Part shown: piece after piece, positions 7,422-17,146 of the stretch
Layout: the number at the start of each line of letters is the position of its first letter
Position numbering within the stretch: the stretch's first letter is position 1
Assembly (NCBI GenBank): GCA_051657745.1
Contig: JBOFLG010000111.1
Coordinates: 22,485-86,484, forward strand
DNA from: JBOFLG01 sp051657745
GTDB taxonomy: Bacteria > Actinomycetota > Actinomycetes > Actinomycetales > Dermatophilaceae
Direction: 5' to 3'
DNA length: 64,000 nucleotides
Position numbers and translations under genes: made by a program
Notes under the pieces: generated by a model
The model's database searches: none
What the model was told of the DNA's origin: nothing
The model's input: the letters and a program-made list of their open reading frames with translations, nothing else

Positions 7422-10322
7422 ATGTGTCCAGCGTCATCCGCCTGGTTCGACCCCACCACGCTTCCCGCATTCACCGGCCGGCATATCGGACCTCGAGACC
7501 GCGATATCGACGAGATGCTCACCGTCGTGGGCCACGGGTCGCTGGCAGACCTTGTCGGGACCGCGCTGCCGCACAGCATCCGGACCAACCAGGCGCTCGA
7601 CATCGAGCCGGCCGCGTCCGAATCTGCGGTCCTGACCGAGCTCCGCCAACTGGCTGCACGCAACCGGCGGGTTACCTCCATGATCGGCCTCGGCTACTAC
7701 GGCACGGTGACCCCGGGCGTCATCCAGCGGAACGTGCTCGAGAACCCAGCGTGGTACACGGCCTATACCCCGTACCAACCCGAGATCTCGCAAGGCCGTC
7801 TGGAGGCTCTGCTGAACTTCCAGACCATGGTCAGCGACCTCACCGGCTTGCCGTTGTCGGGAGCGTCGCTGCTCGACGAGGCCACCGCCGCCGCCGAAGC
7901 AATGACCCTGATGCGGCGCTCGTCGAAGGCCTCGGCCGACGCGGTGCTGCTGGTCGACACCGGTGTATTCCCCCAGACTCGTGCAGTGCTCGAGACTCGG
8001 GCCGCACCGCTCGGTCTCGCCGTGATCGTCGCCGAACTCGCCGATGTGCAGGATGCTGACCAGTTGCGCGCCGCAGCTGGAGGGGCCGACGTGTTCGGCG
8101 TGCTGGTGCAGTACCCCGCTACCGACGGCCAGCTCACCGATTGGCGGGCCCTCAGCGATGCCGCCCACACCGGGGGAGCGCTCGTCACGGCGGCAGCTGA
8201 CCTGCTCGCCCTCGTGCTCGCAGCCCCGCCAGGGGAGTGGGGCGCCGACATCGCCGTAGGCACCACCCAACGCTTCGGCGTCCCGGTCGGTTTCGGCGGC
8301 CCCCATGCGGGCTACCTGAGCGCGCGGGCCGGCCTGGAGCGCACGTTGCCGGGCCGGCTCGTCGGGGTGTCGCTCGACGCTGTCGGGGCACCCGCGTACC
8401 GGCTGGCGCTGCAGACTCGCGAGCAGCACATCCGCCGGGAGAAGGCCACGTCGAACATCTGCACGGCGCAGGTTCTGCTGGCCGTGATGGCGGGCATGTA
8501 CGCGGTCTACCACGGGCCCGACGGCCTGCGCGGCATCGCTCGCACGGTCCACGCCCACGCGAACACCCTGGCTCGCGCACTGGGTGCCGGCGGGCTTGAC
8601 CTCGCACCTGGCCCCTACTTCGACACCCTCGCAGTGCGCGTCCCAGGCCGGGCCAGTGAGGTCGTTGCGGCGGCCCTCGCCGAGGGAGTCAACCTCTGGC
8701 CGCGGGATCCCGATACCGTGCTTGTCAGCGTTGACGAAACCACCGACCATGCCGACCTGAGCCGAGTCTGTCGGGCACTCGGCGTGGCCGCCCCCGACGC
8801 CGTTGCCGACCCGCAGCTCGCCTGGCCCGCACCGCTGGTCCGTACCTCGGAATACCTCACCCATCCGGTGTTCCACGCTTATCGGTCCGAAACCGCGATG
8901 CTGCGTTACCTGCGCCGGCTCGCCGATCACGACTTCGCCCTCGACCGGGGCATGATCCCGCTCGGCTCGTGCACCATGAAGCTGAACGCCACCACCGAAA
9001 TGGCGGCAGTGACCTGGCCGGAGTTCGCCGACCTACACCCCTTCGCGCCGCCCGAGCAGACTCGCGGCATCCGCGACATCGCTCAGCGGCTAAGCACCTG
9101 GCTCTGCGAGATCACTGGCTACGACGCGGTGTCGCTGCAGCCCAACGCGGGTTCGCAAGGAGAGTTCGCTGGGCTGCTGGCGATCGCGGCCTACCATCGG
9201 TCCCGCGGCGACCACCAGCGGCGGGTCTGCCTCATCCCCTCCAGCGCACACGGCACCAATGCGGCCAGCGCGGTGATGGCGGGGATGACAGTCGTCGTCG
9301 TCAGAACCGACGCGGCAAGCGGCAACGTCGACCTCGAGGATTTGCGGGCGAAGATCGAGCTGCACCGTCACACGCTCGCCGCGATCATGGTCACCTACCC
9401 CTCGACGCACGGCGTCTTCGAGGACACCATCGCCGAACTCTGCGCAGTGGTGCACGATGCCGGCGGGCAGGTGTACGTCGACGGCGCGAACCTCAACGCC
9501 TTGGTGGGCCTGGCCCGGCCCGGGCGTTTCGGGGCAGACGTCTCACACCTGAACCTGCACAAGACGTTCTGCATCCCGCACGGCGGTGGTGGGCCGGGTG
9601 TGGGGCCGGTGGCGTGCCGCTCGCACCTGGCGCCGTTCCTGCCGAACCATCCACTCGACACGCAGGCGGGCCCAGATACCGGGGTGGGCCCGGTGGCAGC
9701 GGCACCATACGGCTCGGCCAGCATCCTCCCAATCTCCTGGGCGTACATCCGGTTGATGGGCGGGGCCGGCCTGACCAAAGCCACCGAGGTGGCGGTGCTG
9801 GCGGCCAACTATGTCGCCGCCCGGCTCCGAGGCCATTACCCCGTGCTCTACTCCGGAGCCGGGGGCCTCGTGGCGCATGAGTGCATCCTCGACCTCCGCG
9901 ACATCACGACGACGACCGGCGTCACCGTCGACGACGTAGCCAAGCGGCTGATCGACTACGGCTTCCACGCTCCGACCATGTCGTTCCCGGTGGCGGGAAC
10001 GCTCATGGTCGAACCGACCGAAAGCGAGAACAAGGCCGAGCTCGACCGATTCTGCGACGCGATGATCGCGATCCGGGCCGAGATCGACCAGGTCGCCGCA
10101 GGCGCGGTGCCGGTCGCGGACAGTGTGCTCCGTGGCGCACCGCACACGGCTGAATCGGTGGTGGGCGATTGGGACCGCCGGTACGACCGGACGGCCGCCG
10201 TCTATCCCGCAGGCGTTGACCCGCGGACGAAGTACTGGCCCCCGGTGCGTCGCGTCGACGGGGCGCACGGCGACCGGAACCTGGTCTGTTCGTGCCCGGC
10301 ACCTGAGGCCTTCGAGACCTGA
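7422..10322 (+). CDS. gcvP: Glycine dehydrogenase (decarboxylating), P protein
   Basis: PLP-dependent P protein of glycine cleavage, which decarboxylates glycine and loads the methylamine on GcvH. At 966 residues it is the fused single-chain form: an N-terminal half beginning FTGRHIGPRD and a C-terminal half with the PLP lysine in HLNLHKTFCIPHGGGGPG (K714). The ATG at 7422 follows the GAGAGG site. The last codons and the next bases carry a short tandem duplication of CTTCGAGACCTGAG. Expression is expected to rise with glycine through the upstream riboswitch. Confidence 0.97.
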   Translation: MCPASSAWFDPTTLPAFTGRHIGPRDRDIDEMLTVVGHGSLADLVGTALPHSIRTNQALDIEPAASESAVLTELRQLAARNRRVTSMIGLGYYGTVTPGVIQRNVLENPAWYTAYTPYQPEISQGRLEALLNFQTMVSDLTGLPLSGASLLDEATAAAEAMTLMRRSSKASADAVLLVDTGVFPQTRAVLETRAAPLGLAVIVAELADVQDADQLRAAAGGADVFGVLVQYPATDGQLTDWRALSDAAHTGGALVTAAADLLALVLAAPPGEWGADIAVGTTQRFGVPVGFGGPHAGYLSARAGLERTLPGRLVGVSLDAVGAPAYRLALQTREQHIRREKATSNICTAQVLLAVMAGMYAVYHGPDGLRGIARTVHAHANTLARALGAGGLDLAPGPYFDTLAVRVPGRASEVVAAALAEGVNLWPRDPDTVLVSVDETTDHADLSRVCRALGVAAPDAVADPQLAWPAPLVRTSEYLTHPVFHAYRSETAMLRYLRRLADHDFALDRGMIPLGSCTMKLNATTEMAAVTWPEFADLHPFAPPEQTRGIRDIAQRLSTWLCEITGYDAVSLQPNAGSQGEFAGLLAIAAYHRSRGDHQRRVCLIPSSAHGTNAASAVMAGMTVVVVRTDAASGNVDLEDLRAKIELHRHTLAAIMVTYPSTHGVFEDTIAELCAVVHDAGGQVYVDGANLNALVGLARPGRFGADVSHLNLHKTFCIPHGGGGPGVGPVACRSHLAPFLPNHPLDTQAGPDTGVGPVAAAPYGSASILPISWAYIRLMGGAGLTKATEVAVLAANYVAARLRGHYPVLYSGAGGLVAHECILDLRDITTTTGVTVDDVAKRLIDYGFHAPTMSFPVAGTLMVEPTESENKAELDRFCDAMIAIRAEIDQVAAGAVPVADSVLRGAPHTAESVVGDWDRRYDRTAAVYPAGVDPRTKYWPPVRRVDGAHGDRNLVCSCPAPEAFET

Positions 10323-10351
10323 GCCCTTCGAGACCTGAGCCCCAGACAGCC

Positions 10352-10384
10352 GGATGACGACGGCGGGCGTTCGTGTCGTCATCC
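10352..10384. terminator. Bidirectional hairpin between gcvP and sbcC
   Basis: GGATGACGAC (10352-10361) pairs exactly with GTCGTCATCC (10375-10384) across a 13-base loop, in the short gap between the converging gcvP and sbcC genes. It can serve both directions. No T-run is seen on either side. Confidence 0.65.
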
Positions 10385-10415
10385 GCCGCGATCCGGGACC
10401 CCCAGACCGGACTGG

Positions 10416-13400
10416 TCAGGCGGCTGGCTCGGCGCCCACCCGCACCTGCACAGTGCTCCCGGTGGCGGTCTTGACCACCACGGCCTGATGGCTGACCCGG
10501 TCCCGCAGGTCGGCGACGTGGCTGACCACGCCGACCGAGCGGCCGCCCTCACGCAGCCCGTCGAGCACGGTGATCACTTGGTCCAGACTGGCGTCGTCGA
10601 GGCTGCCGAATCCCTCATCAACGAACAACGTGCCGAGGTCGAGCCCCCCGGACTCCTCGCGTACGGCATCCGCGAGGCCGAGCGCGAGCGCGAGGGAGGC
10701 GACGAACGACTCACCTCCGGACAACGAGGCGGTCTCGCGCACCCGACCCGTCCACTGGTCGAGTACCTGGATGCCGAGCCCGGAGCGAGCGCCCCGCGCT
10801 GCCCGTGCATCGGTGTGCTCGAGGAGGTAGCGGCCTTCGCCCATCATCTGCAGTCGTTCGTTAGCCAGGACGACCACCTTCTCGAGCCGTGCCGCCAAGA
10901 CGAACGCGGTGAGCCGCATCTTGAGGGTGTTGTCAGGGCTGGTGCCGGCAGCGACCTCGGCAATCTCGCGGACCTGGGCGTGTCGCTCCTCCAGGTGGTG
11001 GAGTCTGCGGCAGCCGGCGTCGAGGCGAGGTCGGAGGCGGTGAAGGACACCGAGTGCCCGGGTGAGCATCTCGCGCCGGGTTGCCGCCTCGACCGCCGCA
11101 CGACGGGTCGAGCGGGCGAGCCGCTCGGCTTCGTCGAGGTGGGGCGGAGCAGCGGCGAGCGCGGTGACCACCTCGGGGTCGTCGAGCACTGCGGATGCGG
11201 TGACGCGCGCCTCGTCGTGCTCGGTGGTGAGCGCCCGGATTCGGGCCACGTCGACCGCGGAAAGCACGGCAGCCTCGGCCTCGTCGGGGTCGGTGAAACC
11301 AGCCGCGTCCATCGCTGCCGCGAGGTCGGCCTGGGCCGCGGCGGCCCGGCTGGCGGCGGCATCGGCATCGTCGGCCGCCCGGACGAGCAAGTCCAGGGCC
11401 GCGGCGGCATCCAGATGCCGCGCTGGGTCGGCTGAGCCGCACAGGCAGGAGGCATGTCGCTTGGTCGCCTGCGCGGTGAGTCGAGCGGCCTCGGCGGCCT
11501 CGACGGTCAACTCGGCGACCACTGTGTCGAGGACCTCGGCCTCGGCCACCGCGCGGCCGCGTGCCGCGCGGTGGTGGTCGGCACGAGTGGTCAGCTGGCG
11601 GAGCTGCTCCTGCACCTCGGCCGAGCGGCGGGCCTGGTCGCGGGCGGCCACGAGCGCGGTGCTCGCGGCAGCGTGGTCACGCTCGACGGCGTCTCGTGCT
11701 GCGCCCCCGAGTGCCTGCCGACGAGCCTCCGCGGCTGAACCGGCGGCAGCGAGCCGGCTGTCGATCCGAGCGAGTTCAGCCCGAGCCGCATCGAGGGCCT
11801 GCTCGGCCTGGACGATCTCCTCGGCCGACACGACATCGGTGGATCGCGCCGGCCGTGGATGCTCCGCCGACCCACAGACCGGGCAGGGCCGACCGGTGTC
11901 CAGACGTGCCGCGAGTTCGGCGGCCAAACCGTCGAGCCGCCGCTGGCGCAGCGCGATGAGTTCGGCTTGCCGGACCAGCACCGTGTCACCGCCGCGGAGG
12001 CGGAGCGGACCCAACGCCGACACGGTGGCGAAATCGTTGTCGAGGTCATCGAGCATCCGGAGCCGCTCCTGCTGACCTGCATGCGCGAGCTCCAGCCCGG
12101 GGATGCGCTCGCCGGCAGCAGTCACCAACTGCTGCTCGCGCAGTGCCCGGTCGACCTCGGGCGCCAGCCGGTCGACCTCGGTGCTGGCGGTCGCCACCGC
12201 CGCATGCGCTGCCTCCCGGCGCTGCATCGCGTCAGCCAGCCGCCCGGCTACTTCCTGGTGGGTTCGCGCCGCGGCAGTAAGCGCTCGCACCACCTCGTCG
12301 AGGTCGTGCACGCCGCGGGCGAGCGAACCCGGAGCAGCCCCGCCGAGGTCAACGCCGAGGATGTCGAGCCGAGCGTGCTGGGTCGCCACCGCAGAGGCTC
12401 GTCCTGCGGCGTCATGTGCGGCGCGGCGCACGGCGTCGAGATGGCCGGTGAGCGTGGCTGCCCGAGCGGCAGCGTCCAGGGCCGCCAGCCGGCGCAGGTG
12501 CTCGGCCTCACCGGCGTCGAGCTCAGCCAGCCGCATCACCGACCGCTCCGCACGGCGCCGAAGGTCGACCAGCCTGGTGGCCTCGACCAGTGCGTCGTGC
12601 GCGAGCCGATCCGCCCCGTCGGCGGCGTCCAACTCGACGAGGCTGCCCGCCAGCCGGGCGTCGAGCATCCCGACGATCTCGCCGACGCGACCAGGGACGT
12701 CGCCGACGCTGAGCTCAGACAGGGCCGGGCCGTCGAGATCGGTGGGCTCGTCGTCAGCAGCGAGATCGGCGAGGACGTCCTCGATGCGCGCCAGGTCGGC
12801 CGCTAACGCTGAGCGGGCCTGTTCGGCGCCGACCGCGGCGTCTCGCCGGGCATCGGTGAGCCACTGCTCGACGGCGGCGAACTCGCTCACGTCGAAGAGG
12901 TTCTCGAGCACGATGCGGCGCTCGTCGGGAGTCGCCCGCAGAAACGCAGCGAACTCGCCCTGAGGCAGGAGCACCACTTGGGCGAACTGCCGCAGGCCCA
13001 TCCCGAGCAGGTCGTCGACAACCAGGGCGATCTCGTCGTGGCGGGTGCTGATCGGCGACCAGTGGCCTGACCGGCGCTCCTCGAGCAGCGCCGCCGGCTG
13101 GACTCGGCGGGTTCCGTCGCCGCGGCGCTTCGGGCGCTGCCACTCCGGGGACCGGGTGAATCGCAGCCGTCGGCCCCCCAGGGTGAGGTCGAGCCGCACC
13201 TGAGGAGCCTGATCGGGCGCGGCATGGTCACTGCGCAAACCACGACGCGAGCGGGCACCGGGCACGTCCGCGTACACGGCGAAGCACACGGCATCCAAGA
13301 GGCTGGTCTTGCCTGATCCCGTGGGCCCGTGCACGAGGAAGAGCCCGGCGGCGGACAGCGCGTCGAGGTCGACGGTGACGCGCTCGGCGAACGGGCCGAA

Positions 13401-13430
13401 TGCCTCGACCTCGAGTCGGTGCAGCCTCAT
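10416..13430 (-). CDS. sbcC: Exonuclease SbcC (Rad50-like ATPase)
   Basis: SMC-type ATPase partner of SbcD that cleaves DNA hairpins and processes ends. The 1004-residue protein has Walker A GPTGSGKTS near residue 37, long Ala/Arg-rich coiled coils, a zinc hook CPVCG near residue 515, the ABC signature LSGGESF and Walker B LFVDEGFGSLDD near the C terminus. The start ATG at 13430 overlaps the sbcD stop (ATGA); the frame upstream of it is sbcD read out of phase. It is probably co-transcribed with sbcD. Confidence 0.94.
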   Translation of the reverse strand: MRLHRLEVEAFGPFAERVTVDLDALSAAGLFLVHGPTGSGKTSLLDAVCFAVYADVPGARSRRGLRSDHAAPDQAPQVRLDLTLGGRRLRFTRSPEWQRPKRRGDGTRRVQPAALLEERRSGHWSPISTRHDEIALVVDDLLGMGLRQFAQVVLLPQGEFAAFLRATPDERRIVLENLFDVSEFAAVEQWLTDARRDAAVGAEQARSALAADLARIEDVLADLAADDEPTDLDGPALSELSVGDVPGRVGEIVGMLDARLAGSLVELDAADGADRLAHDALVEATRLVDLRRRAERSVMRLAELDAGEAEHLRRLAALDAAARAATLTGHLDAVRRAAHDAAGRASAVATQHARLDILGVDLGGAAPGSLARGVHDLDEVVRALTAAARTHQEVAGRLADAMQRREAAHAAVATASTEVDRLAPEVDRALREQQLVTAAGERIPGLELAHAGQQERLRMLDDLDNDFATVSALGPLRLRGGDTVLVRQAELIALRQRRLDGLAAELAARLDTGRPCPVCGSAEHPRPARSTDVVSAEEIVQAEQALDAARAELARIDSRLAAAGSAAEARRQALGGAARDAVERDHAAASTALVAARDQARRSAEVQEQLRQLTTRADHHRAARGRAVAEAEVLDTVVAELTVEAAEAARLTAQATKRHASCLCGSADPARHLDAAAALDLLVRAADDADAAASRAAAAQADLAAAMDAAGFTDPDEAEAAVLSAVDVARIRALTTEHDEARVTASAVLDDPEVVTALAAAPPHLDEAERLARSTRRAAVEAATRREMLTRALGVLHRLRPRLDAGCRRLHHLEERHAQVREIAEVAAGTSPDNTLKMRLTAFVLAARLEKVVVLANERLQMMGEGRYLLEHTDARAARGARSGLGIQVLDQWTGRVRETASLSGGESFVASLALALGLADAVREESGGLDLGTLFVDEGFGSLDDASLDQVITVLDGLREGGRSVGVVSHVADLRDRVSHQAVVVKTATGSTVQVRVGAEPAA

Positions 13431-14614
13431 GCAGCTCCCGGCTCCGCGCGGCCGCCGGGAGCCTGGCGGGCCACCCCCTCGTCGGCGCGATGCCCGCGCG
13501 CCAGCCGCGCTGCCTCGACGGCCTCCGCGAGCAGTACCTGCTCGTCCGGCTGCGCCCCCCGGCCACCGCGGACGTGGGCGAGAAAGTCGCAACAGACCTC
13601 GACCTCCGTGCGAGCGGCGACCCGGGCGGCATAGGTTCGGTGCTCCACCACCGCGCCGTCGGGGTCGAAGCGGACCTCGAGAGTGTGCGGAAAACGGCGG
13701 CGGAGCTGATCGATTGCGCCGAGCGGCCGCACCGGGTCGGTCAGCGTCACCTGGCACCAGGCCCGCTCGGCCGTGGCGTGCAGCGGATCGGCCAGCAGGT
13801 CCTCGATGCGACCGCGAAGTACCGACAGAGAGCGCGCGACCGGGGCATCGATCTCCTGGACCTGCGGCTCCGGCCCAGCGAGATCGACGAGCAGGCTGCC
13901 CTTGCGATGCCGCCACTCGCCGAACGACATCGCGATCGGAGAACCGCTGTACCGCACTCGGTCACCCACCCGTTGCCGTCCGTGCAGATGACCGAGTGCG
14001 GTGTAGTCGACGCCATCGAACACGGTGGGCGGCACGGCCGCCACCCCGCCGACGGCGATATCCCGCTCGGAGTCGCTGGTCGCGCCGCCGGTAACGAAGG
14101 CATGCGCCATTACCACCGAGCTGGCCGCATGCCTGGCCGCATCGGCGCGAACTCGCGTCATCGCCGCGCGCAGGACGCTGGCATGCGTAGTTTCGGTCGA
14201 CCCGAGCGGCTCGGCCGCCAGGGCTGGTTCCAGGTAGGGGATCGGATAGATCGCGAGGTCTCCCACCCGCACCGGTCGGCCGATATCCGAGATCGACGTC
14301 CGAATGTGCAGCCCGGCCTGCTCCAGGATCCCGGCCGCGAACCCCAGCCGGATCGCAGAGTCGTGGTTGCCGCTCGAGAGCACCACCTGCGCACCGGCGT
14401 CGATGATCCGCTCAACGGCATCCGAAAGCAGCGCTACCGTCTCGGGTGCAGGCATCGCCCGGTCGTAGACATCTCCGCTCACAAGCACCACATCGACGGA
14501 CTCGGCACCGACGACGTCGATGAGATGGTCCACGAAGCCGGCCTGGGTGTCGAGCAGGCCCACCTGGTGGAACGAACGACCAAGGTGCCAGTCGGAGGTA
14601 TGAAGGATCCGCAC
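13427..14614 (-). CDS. sbcD: Exonuclease SbcD (Mre11-like nuclease)
   Basis: Metallophosphoesterase nuclease subunit of SbcCD. All five phosphoesterase motifs are present in 395 residues: HTSDWHLGRS, SGDVYDR, SSGNHDS, VMAHAF and YTALGHLHG. GTG at 14614 is preferred because it places the family's normal start directly before RILHTSDWH; an ATG 45 bp upstream is possible but adds unconserved residues. It overlaps sbcC by four bases and leads that two-gene operon. Confidence 0.94.
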   Translation of the reverse strand: MRILHTSDWHLGRSFHQVGLLDTQAGFVDHLIDVVGAESVDVVLVSGDVYDRAMPAPETVALLSDAVERIIDAGAQVVLSSGNHDSAIRLGFAAGILEQAGLHIRTSISDIGRPVRVGDLAIYPIPYLEPALAAEPLGSTETTHASVLRAAMTRVRADAARHAASSVVMAHAFVTGGATSDSERDIAVGGVAAVPPTVFDGVDYTALGHLHGRQRVGDRVRYSGSPIAMSFGEWRHRKGSLLVDLAGPEPQVQEIDAPVARSLSVLRGRIEDLLADPLHATAERAWCQVTLTDPVRPLGAIDQLRRRFPHTLEVRFDPDGAVVEHRTYAARVAARTEVEVCCDFLAHVRGGRGAQPDEQVLLAEAVEAARLARGHRADEGVARQAPGGRAEPGAA

Positions 14615-14747
14615 GCGGCCAACGGTAGAAGAGGCACCCGACACCGCCCGGTTCCGCAACGCGGGACAACGTCATCCACATCGAGTCCGGTTGGGCGCCG
14701 ACGCCACCGCCGACCGCGGCACCAGTGCCCGGCGCCAGATGGCCTGG

Positions 14748-15371
14748 TCAGCCGGCCGAGGGCCTGGACGGCGAGATGTTCCAGGTGCGGATGACGGGAA
14801 TGTCGTGTTCCTCGTCGAGCACGCACAGCGTGGCTGGCGCGAGCACGAGGTGACTGCCGAATCGGGCTTCCTGGCGGAGGTAGGTGGCGGCGAGTATGCG
14901 CAACAGGTGCCCGTGGGCCACCAGGACCACGTCGCCGCGCCCGCGATCAGCCTCGATCCGAGCCAGCACCCGGGAGGCTCGCGCGGCCACGTCCTCGACC
15001 GTCTCACCGGGGGAATCGCCCGGCACGACGCCGTCGTCGAACACCGTCCAGCCAGGGTCGCCGAGCGACTCGCGGATCTCCGCCGTGGTCATCCCCTCGT
15101 AGCCGCCGTAGTCCCACTCCACGAGGTCGGGGTCGAGGTCGGCATCGAGGCCCGCGGCCTCCGCCGTACGCAGCGCGCGCACGAGCGGCGACGACAGAAC
15201 CCGGACCACGGTGAACGAGGCGAGCGATGCGGTGAGGGAACGCGCCTGGGCTTGACCCGCCGGGGTCAGTGGCACGTCGGTGAGTCCGGTGTGTCGGCCG
15301 GTGGCCGACCACTCCGTCTCGCCGTGACGCAGCAACACGATGCGCCCACGGGTGCCAGCACGGGACGACAT
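14748..15371 (-). CDS. Histidine phosphatase family protein
   Basis: A 207-residue phosphoglycerate-mutase-like phosphatase. The catalytic RHG motif (IVLLRHGETEWS, residues 11-22), an Arg in SSPLVRALRTA, the acid/base Glu in VEWDYGGYEG and the second His in LVAHGHLLR are all present. The substrate cannot be deduced. ATG 15371 is used; the longer frame upstream runs through the divergent DUF1697 gene. Confidence 0.88.
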   Translation of the reverse strand: MSSRAGTRGRIVLLRHGETEWSATGRHTGLTDVPLTPAGQAQARSLTASLASFTVVRVLSSPLVRALRTAEAAGLDADLDPDLVEWDYGGYEGMTTAEIRESLGDPGWTVFDDGVVPGDSPGETVEDVAARASRVLARIEADRGRGDVVLVAHGHLLRILAATYLRQEARFGSHLVLAPATLCVLDEEHDIPVIRTWNISPSRPSAG

Positions 15372-15446
15372 GCCTCCACTGTGACAGGTCGACCTCGGGG
15401 ATGGGTGGATGCCCGTGGGACCGCACAGCCCGGAGGCGGTGGCAGG

Positions 15447-15998
15447 ATGAGGCCCGTGCCGGTCTATGTGGCCTTTCTTCGGGCGGTCAACGTGCGCGGT
15501 CGCTATGTGCGAATGGCCGGCCTCCGCGCCGCCCTGGAGAGTGCTGGGTTCGGCGAGGTCGAGAGCTACATCCAGTCCGGCAACGTCAGGGTCCGCAGCC
15601 GTCGTCGCTCGACCGGTGTGGTCGCGGCCGAGTTGTCCGCGGCGCTGGGGGAGTGGGCCGGGTTCGACATCCCGGCGATGGTGCGCACCCCGAGCGAGCT
15701 CACCGAGGTCGCGGCCACGGTCGCGGGAACTCCAGCCCTGCTCCAGCCTGCCGGCCGGAGGTACGTCGCGTTTGCCGGGGGTGTGCTTTCTCCGGACGCT
15801 GTTGCCACCCTGGAGTCCTGGTCGGTCCCGGGGGAGCGGGCCAGGAGCCTCGGCCAAGAGGTGCTGTGCGAGTTCAGGGCCGGCATGCAGGGCCTGACCC
15901 TGAGCGGTACCCGGCTGGAGCGGATCGCCGGGGTTCCGACCACGTGGCGCGACATCACCGTGGTGCGCGCCCTCGCCGAGAGATGGGGAACTGGATGA
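15447..15998 (+). CDS. DUF1697 domain-containing protein
   Basis: A 183-residue DUF1697 protein (PF08002 type) of unknown function. It has the family opening YVAFLRAVNVRG, the central YIQSGNVRVRS and the end TWRDITVVRALAE. It is divergent from the histidine phosphatase with a 75-bp gap, and its stop overlaps the start of the OsmC gene (ATGA), so the two are probably expressed together. Confidence 0.85.
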   Translation: MRPVPVYVAFLRAVNVRGRYVRMAGLRAALESAGFGEVESYIQSGNVRVRSRRRSTGVVAAELSAALGEWAGFDIPAMVRTPSELTEVAATVAGTPALLQPAGRRYVAFAGGVLSPDAVATLESWSVPGERARSLGQEVLCEFRAGMQGLTLSGTRLERIAGVPTTWRDITVVRALAERWGTG

Positions 15999-16444
15999 CG
16001 ACCCAGCAGCACGAGACCGGGGGCACCGGGACCGGCCGCCGGGAGGTGCGGATGACGCGCACCTCGCGAGGCGAGTTCGACGTCACCAACCAGCGGGGCG
16101 GCATCCTGCACCTCGGGTCGGGCGAGGACGTCTCGTTCACCCCGGTCGAGCTGTTGCTGGCCGCGATCGCCGGTTGCAGTGCGGTCGATGTCGACTTCAT
16201 CACCGCCAAACGAGCCGAGCCGGACACGTTCGAGGTCACCTCCTCGGGCATCAAGACCCGCGACGAGGATGGCAACCACCTCACCGACATCGAGGTCACG
16301 TTCACGGTGCGGTTCCCAGGCGGGGCCGATGGTGACCGGGCCCGCGAGATGGCGCCCCGGGCCATCCAGATGTCACATGACCGGCTCTGCACGGTCTCGC
16401 GGACTGTCACCCTCGGCACGCCGATCGCCATGCGAGAGAACTGA
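15995..16444 (+). CDS. OsmC family protein
   Basis: A 149-residue OsmC/Ohr-fold protein, a family that includes peroxidases for organic hydroperoxides. Two conserved Cys are present, in LAAIAGCSAVD and HDRLCTVSRTV, as expected for the redox pair. A direct test of peroxidase activity is not possible from sequence; some OsmC proteins have no known substrate. ATG 15995 overlaps the DUF1697 stop. Confidence 0.87.
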   Translation: MTTQQHETGGTGTGRREVRMTRTSRGEFDVTNQRGGILHLGSGEDVSFTPVELLLAAIAGCSAVDVDFITAKRAEPDTFEVTSSGIKTRDEDGNHLTDIEVTFTVRFPGGADGDRAREMAPRAIQMSHDRLCTVSRTVTLGTPIAMREN

Positions 16445-16516
16445 TCACGTGGTGGAGACCACTCTCGGGCCTCCCTGTCGGCGTTCTGCGGCGGGTTCAC
16501 GCCGTACCGTAGGCCG

Positions 16517-17137
16517 GTGGCCCGCTACCTTGACGTGCACCCGGTTGATCCGCAGCCCCGAGCGATTGCGCACGCGGTCGCCTCGCTCCGTGCGGGTGGC
16601 CTGATCGCTTACCCCACCGACTCCGGGTACGCCCTCGGCGCGCTGATGGGCGAACGGGATGCCCGAGACCGTATCCGCGCGATCCGGGACCTGGATGCGC
16701 GCCATCACTTCACACTGGTCTGCCGTGACTTCGCCCAGCTCGGTCAGCTGGTGCATATCGACAACCATGTGTTCCGAGCGATCCGGGCGGTGACGCCGGG
16801 GCAGTTCACGTTCATCCTCCCGGCGACCGGCGAGGTGCCACGGCGACTGCTGCATCCCCGCAAGCACACGGTCGGAGTTCGGATCCCGGATCATCCAGTC
16901 GTGCGGGCGTTGCTCACCGAGCTCGGCGAGCCGCTGCTCTCCTCGACCCTGATCCTGCCCGACGCCGACCGTCCGATGACCGACGGCTGGGCGGTGAAGG
17001 ACACCCTCGACTCGGTCATCGACACCGTGCTCGACTCCGGCGAGGTACCCGCCGAGCCGACCACCGTGGTGGACTGGACCTCTGGGGCCCCGGAGGTGGT
17101 CCGGGTCGGAGCCGGGGACCCGACGCGGTTCGCGTGA
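16517..17137 (+). CDS. yciO: YciO-type Sua5/YrdC protein
   Basis: A 206-residue YrdC-domain protein. It matches YciO rather than the essential TsaC/Sua5: it has DSGYALG where TsaC has a TVYGL-type motif, HHFTLVCRDFAQL, PGQFTFILPAT-EVPRRLL and LGEPLLSSTLILP, and it ends EVVRVGAGDPTRF. YrdC enzymes make threonylcarbamoyl-AMP for tRNA t6A; YciO members are much less active and their physiological role is unclear. It converges on rlmC with a 9-bp gap. Confidence 0.86.
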   Translation: MARYLDVHPVDPQPRAIAHAVASLRAGGLIAYPTDSGYALGALMGERDARDRIRAIRDLDARHHFTLVCRDFAQLGQLVHIDNHVFRAIRAVTPGQFTFILPATGEVPRRLLHPRKHTVGVRIPDHPVVRALLTELGEPLLSSTLILPDADRPMTDGWAVKDTLDSVIDTVLDSGEVPAEPTTVVDWTSGAPEVVRVGAGDPTRFA

Positions 17138-17146
17138 GCTGTCCGG

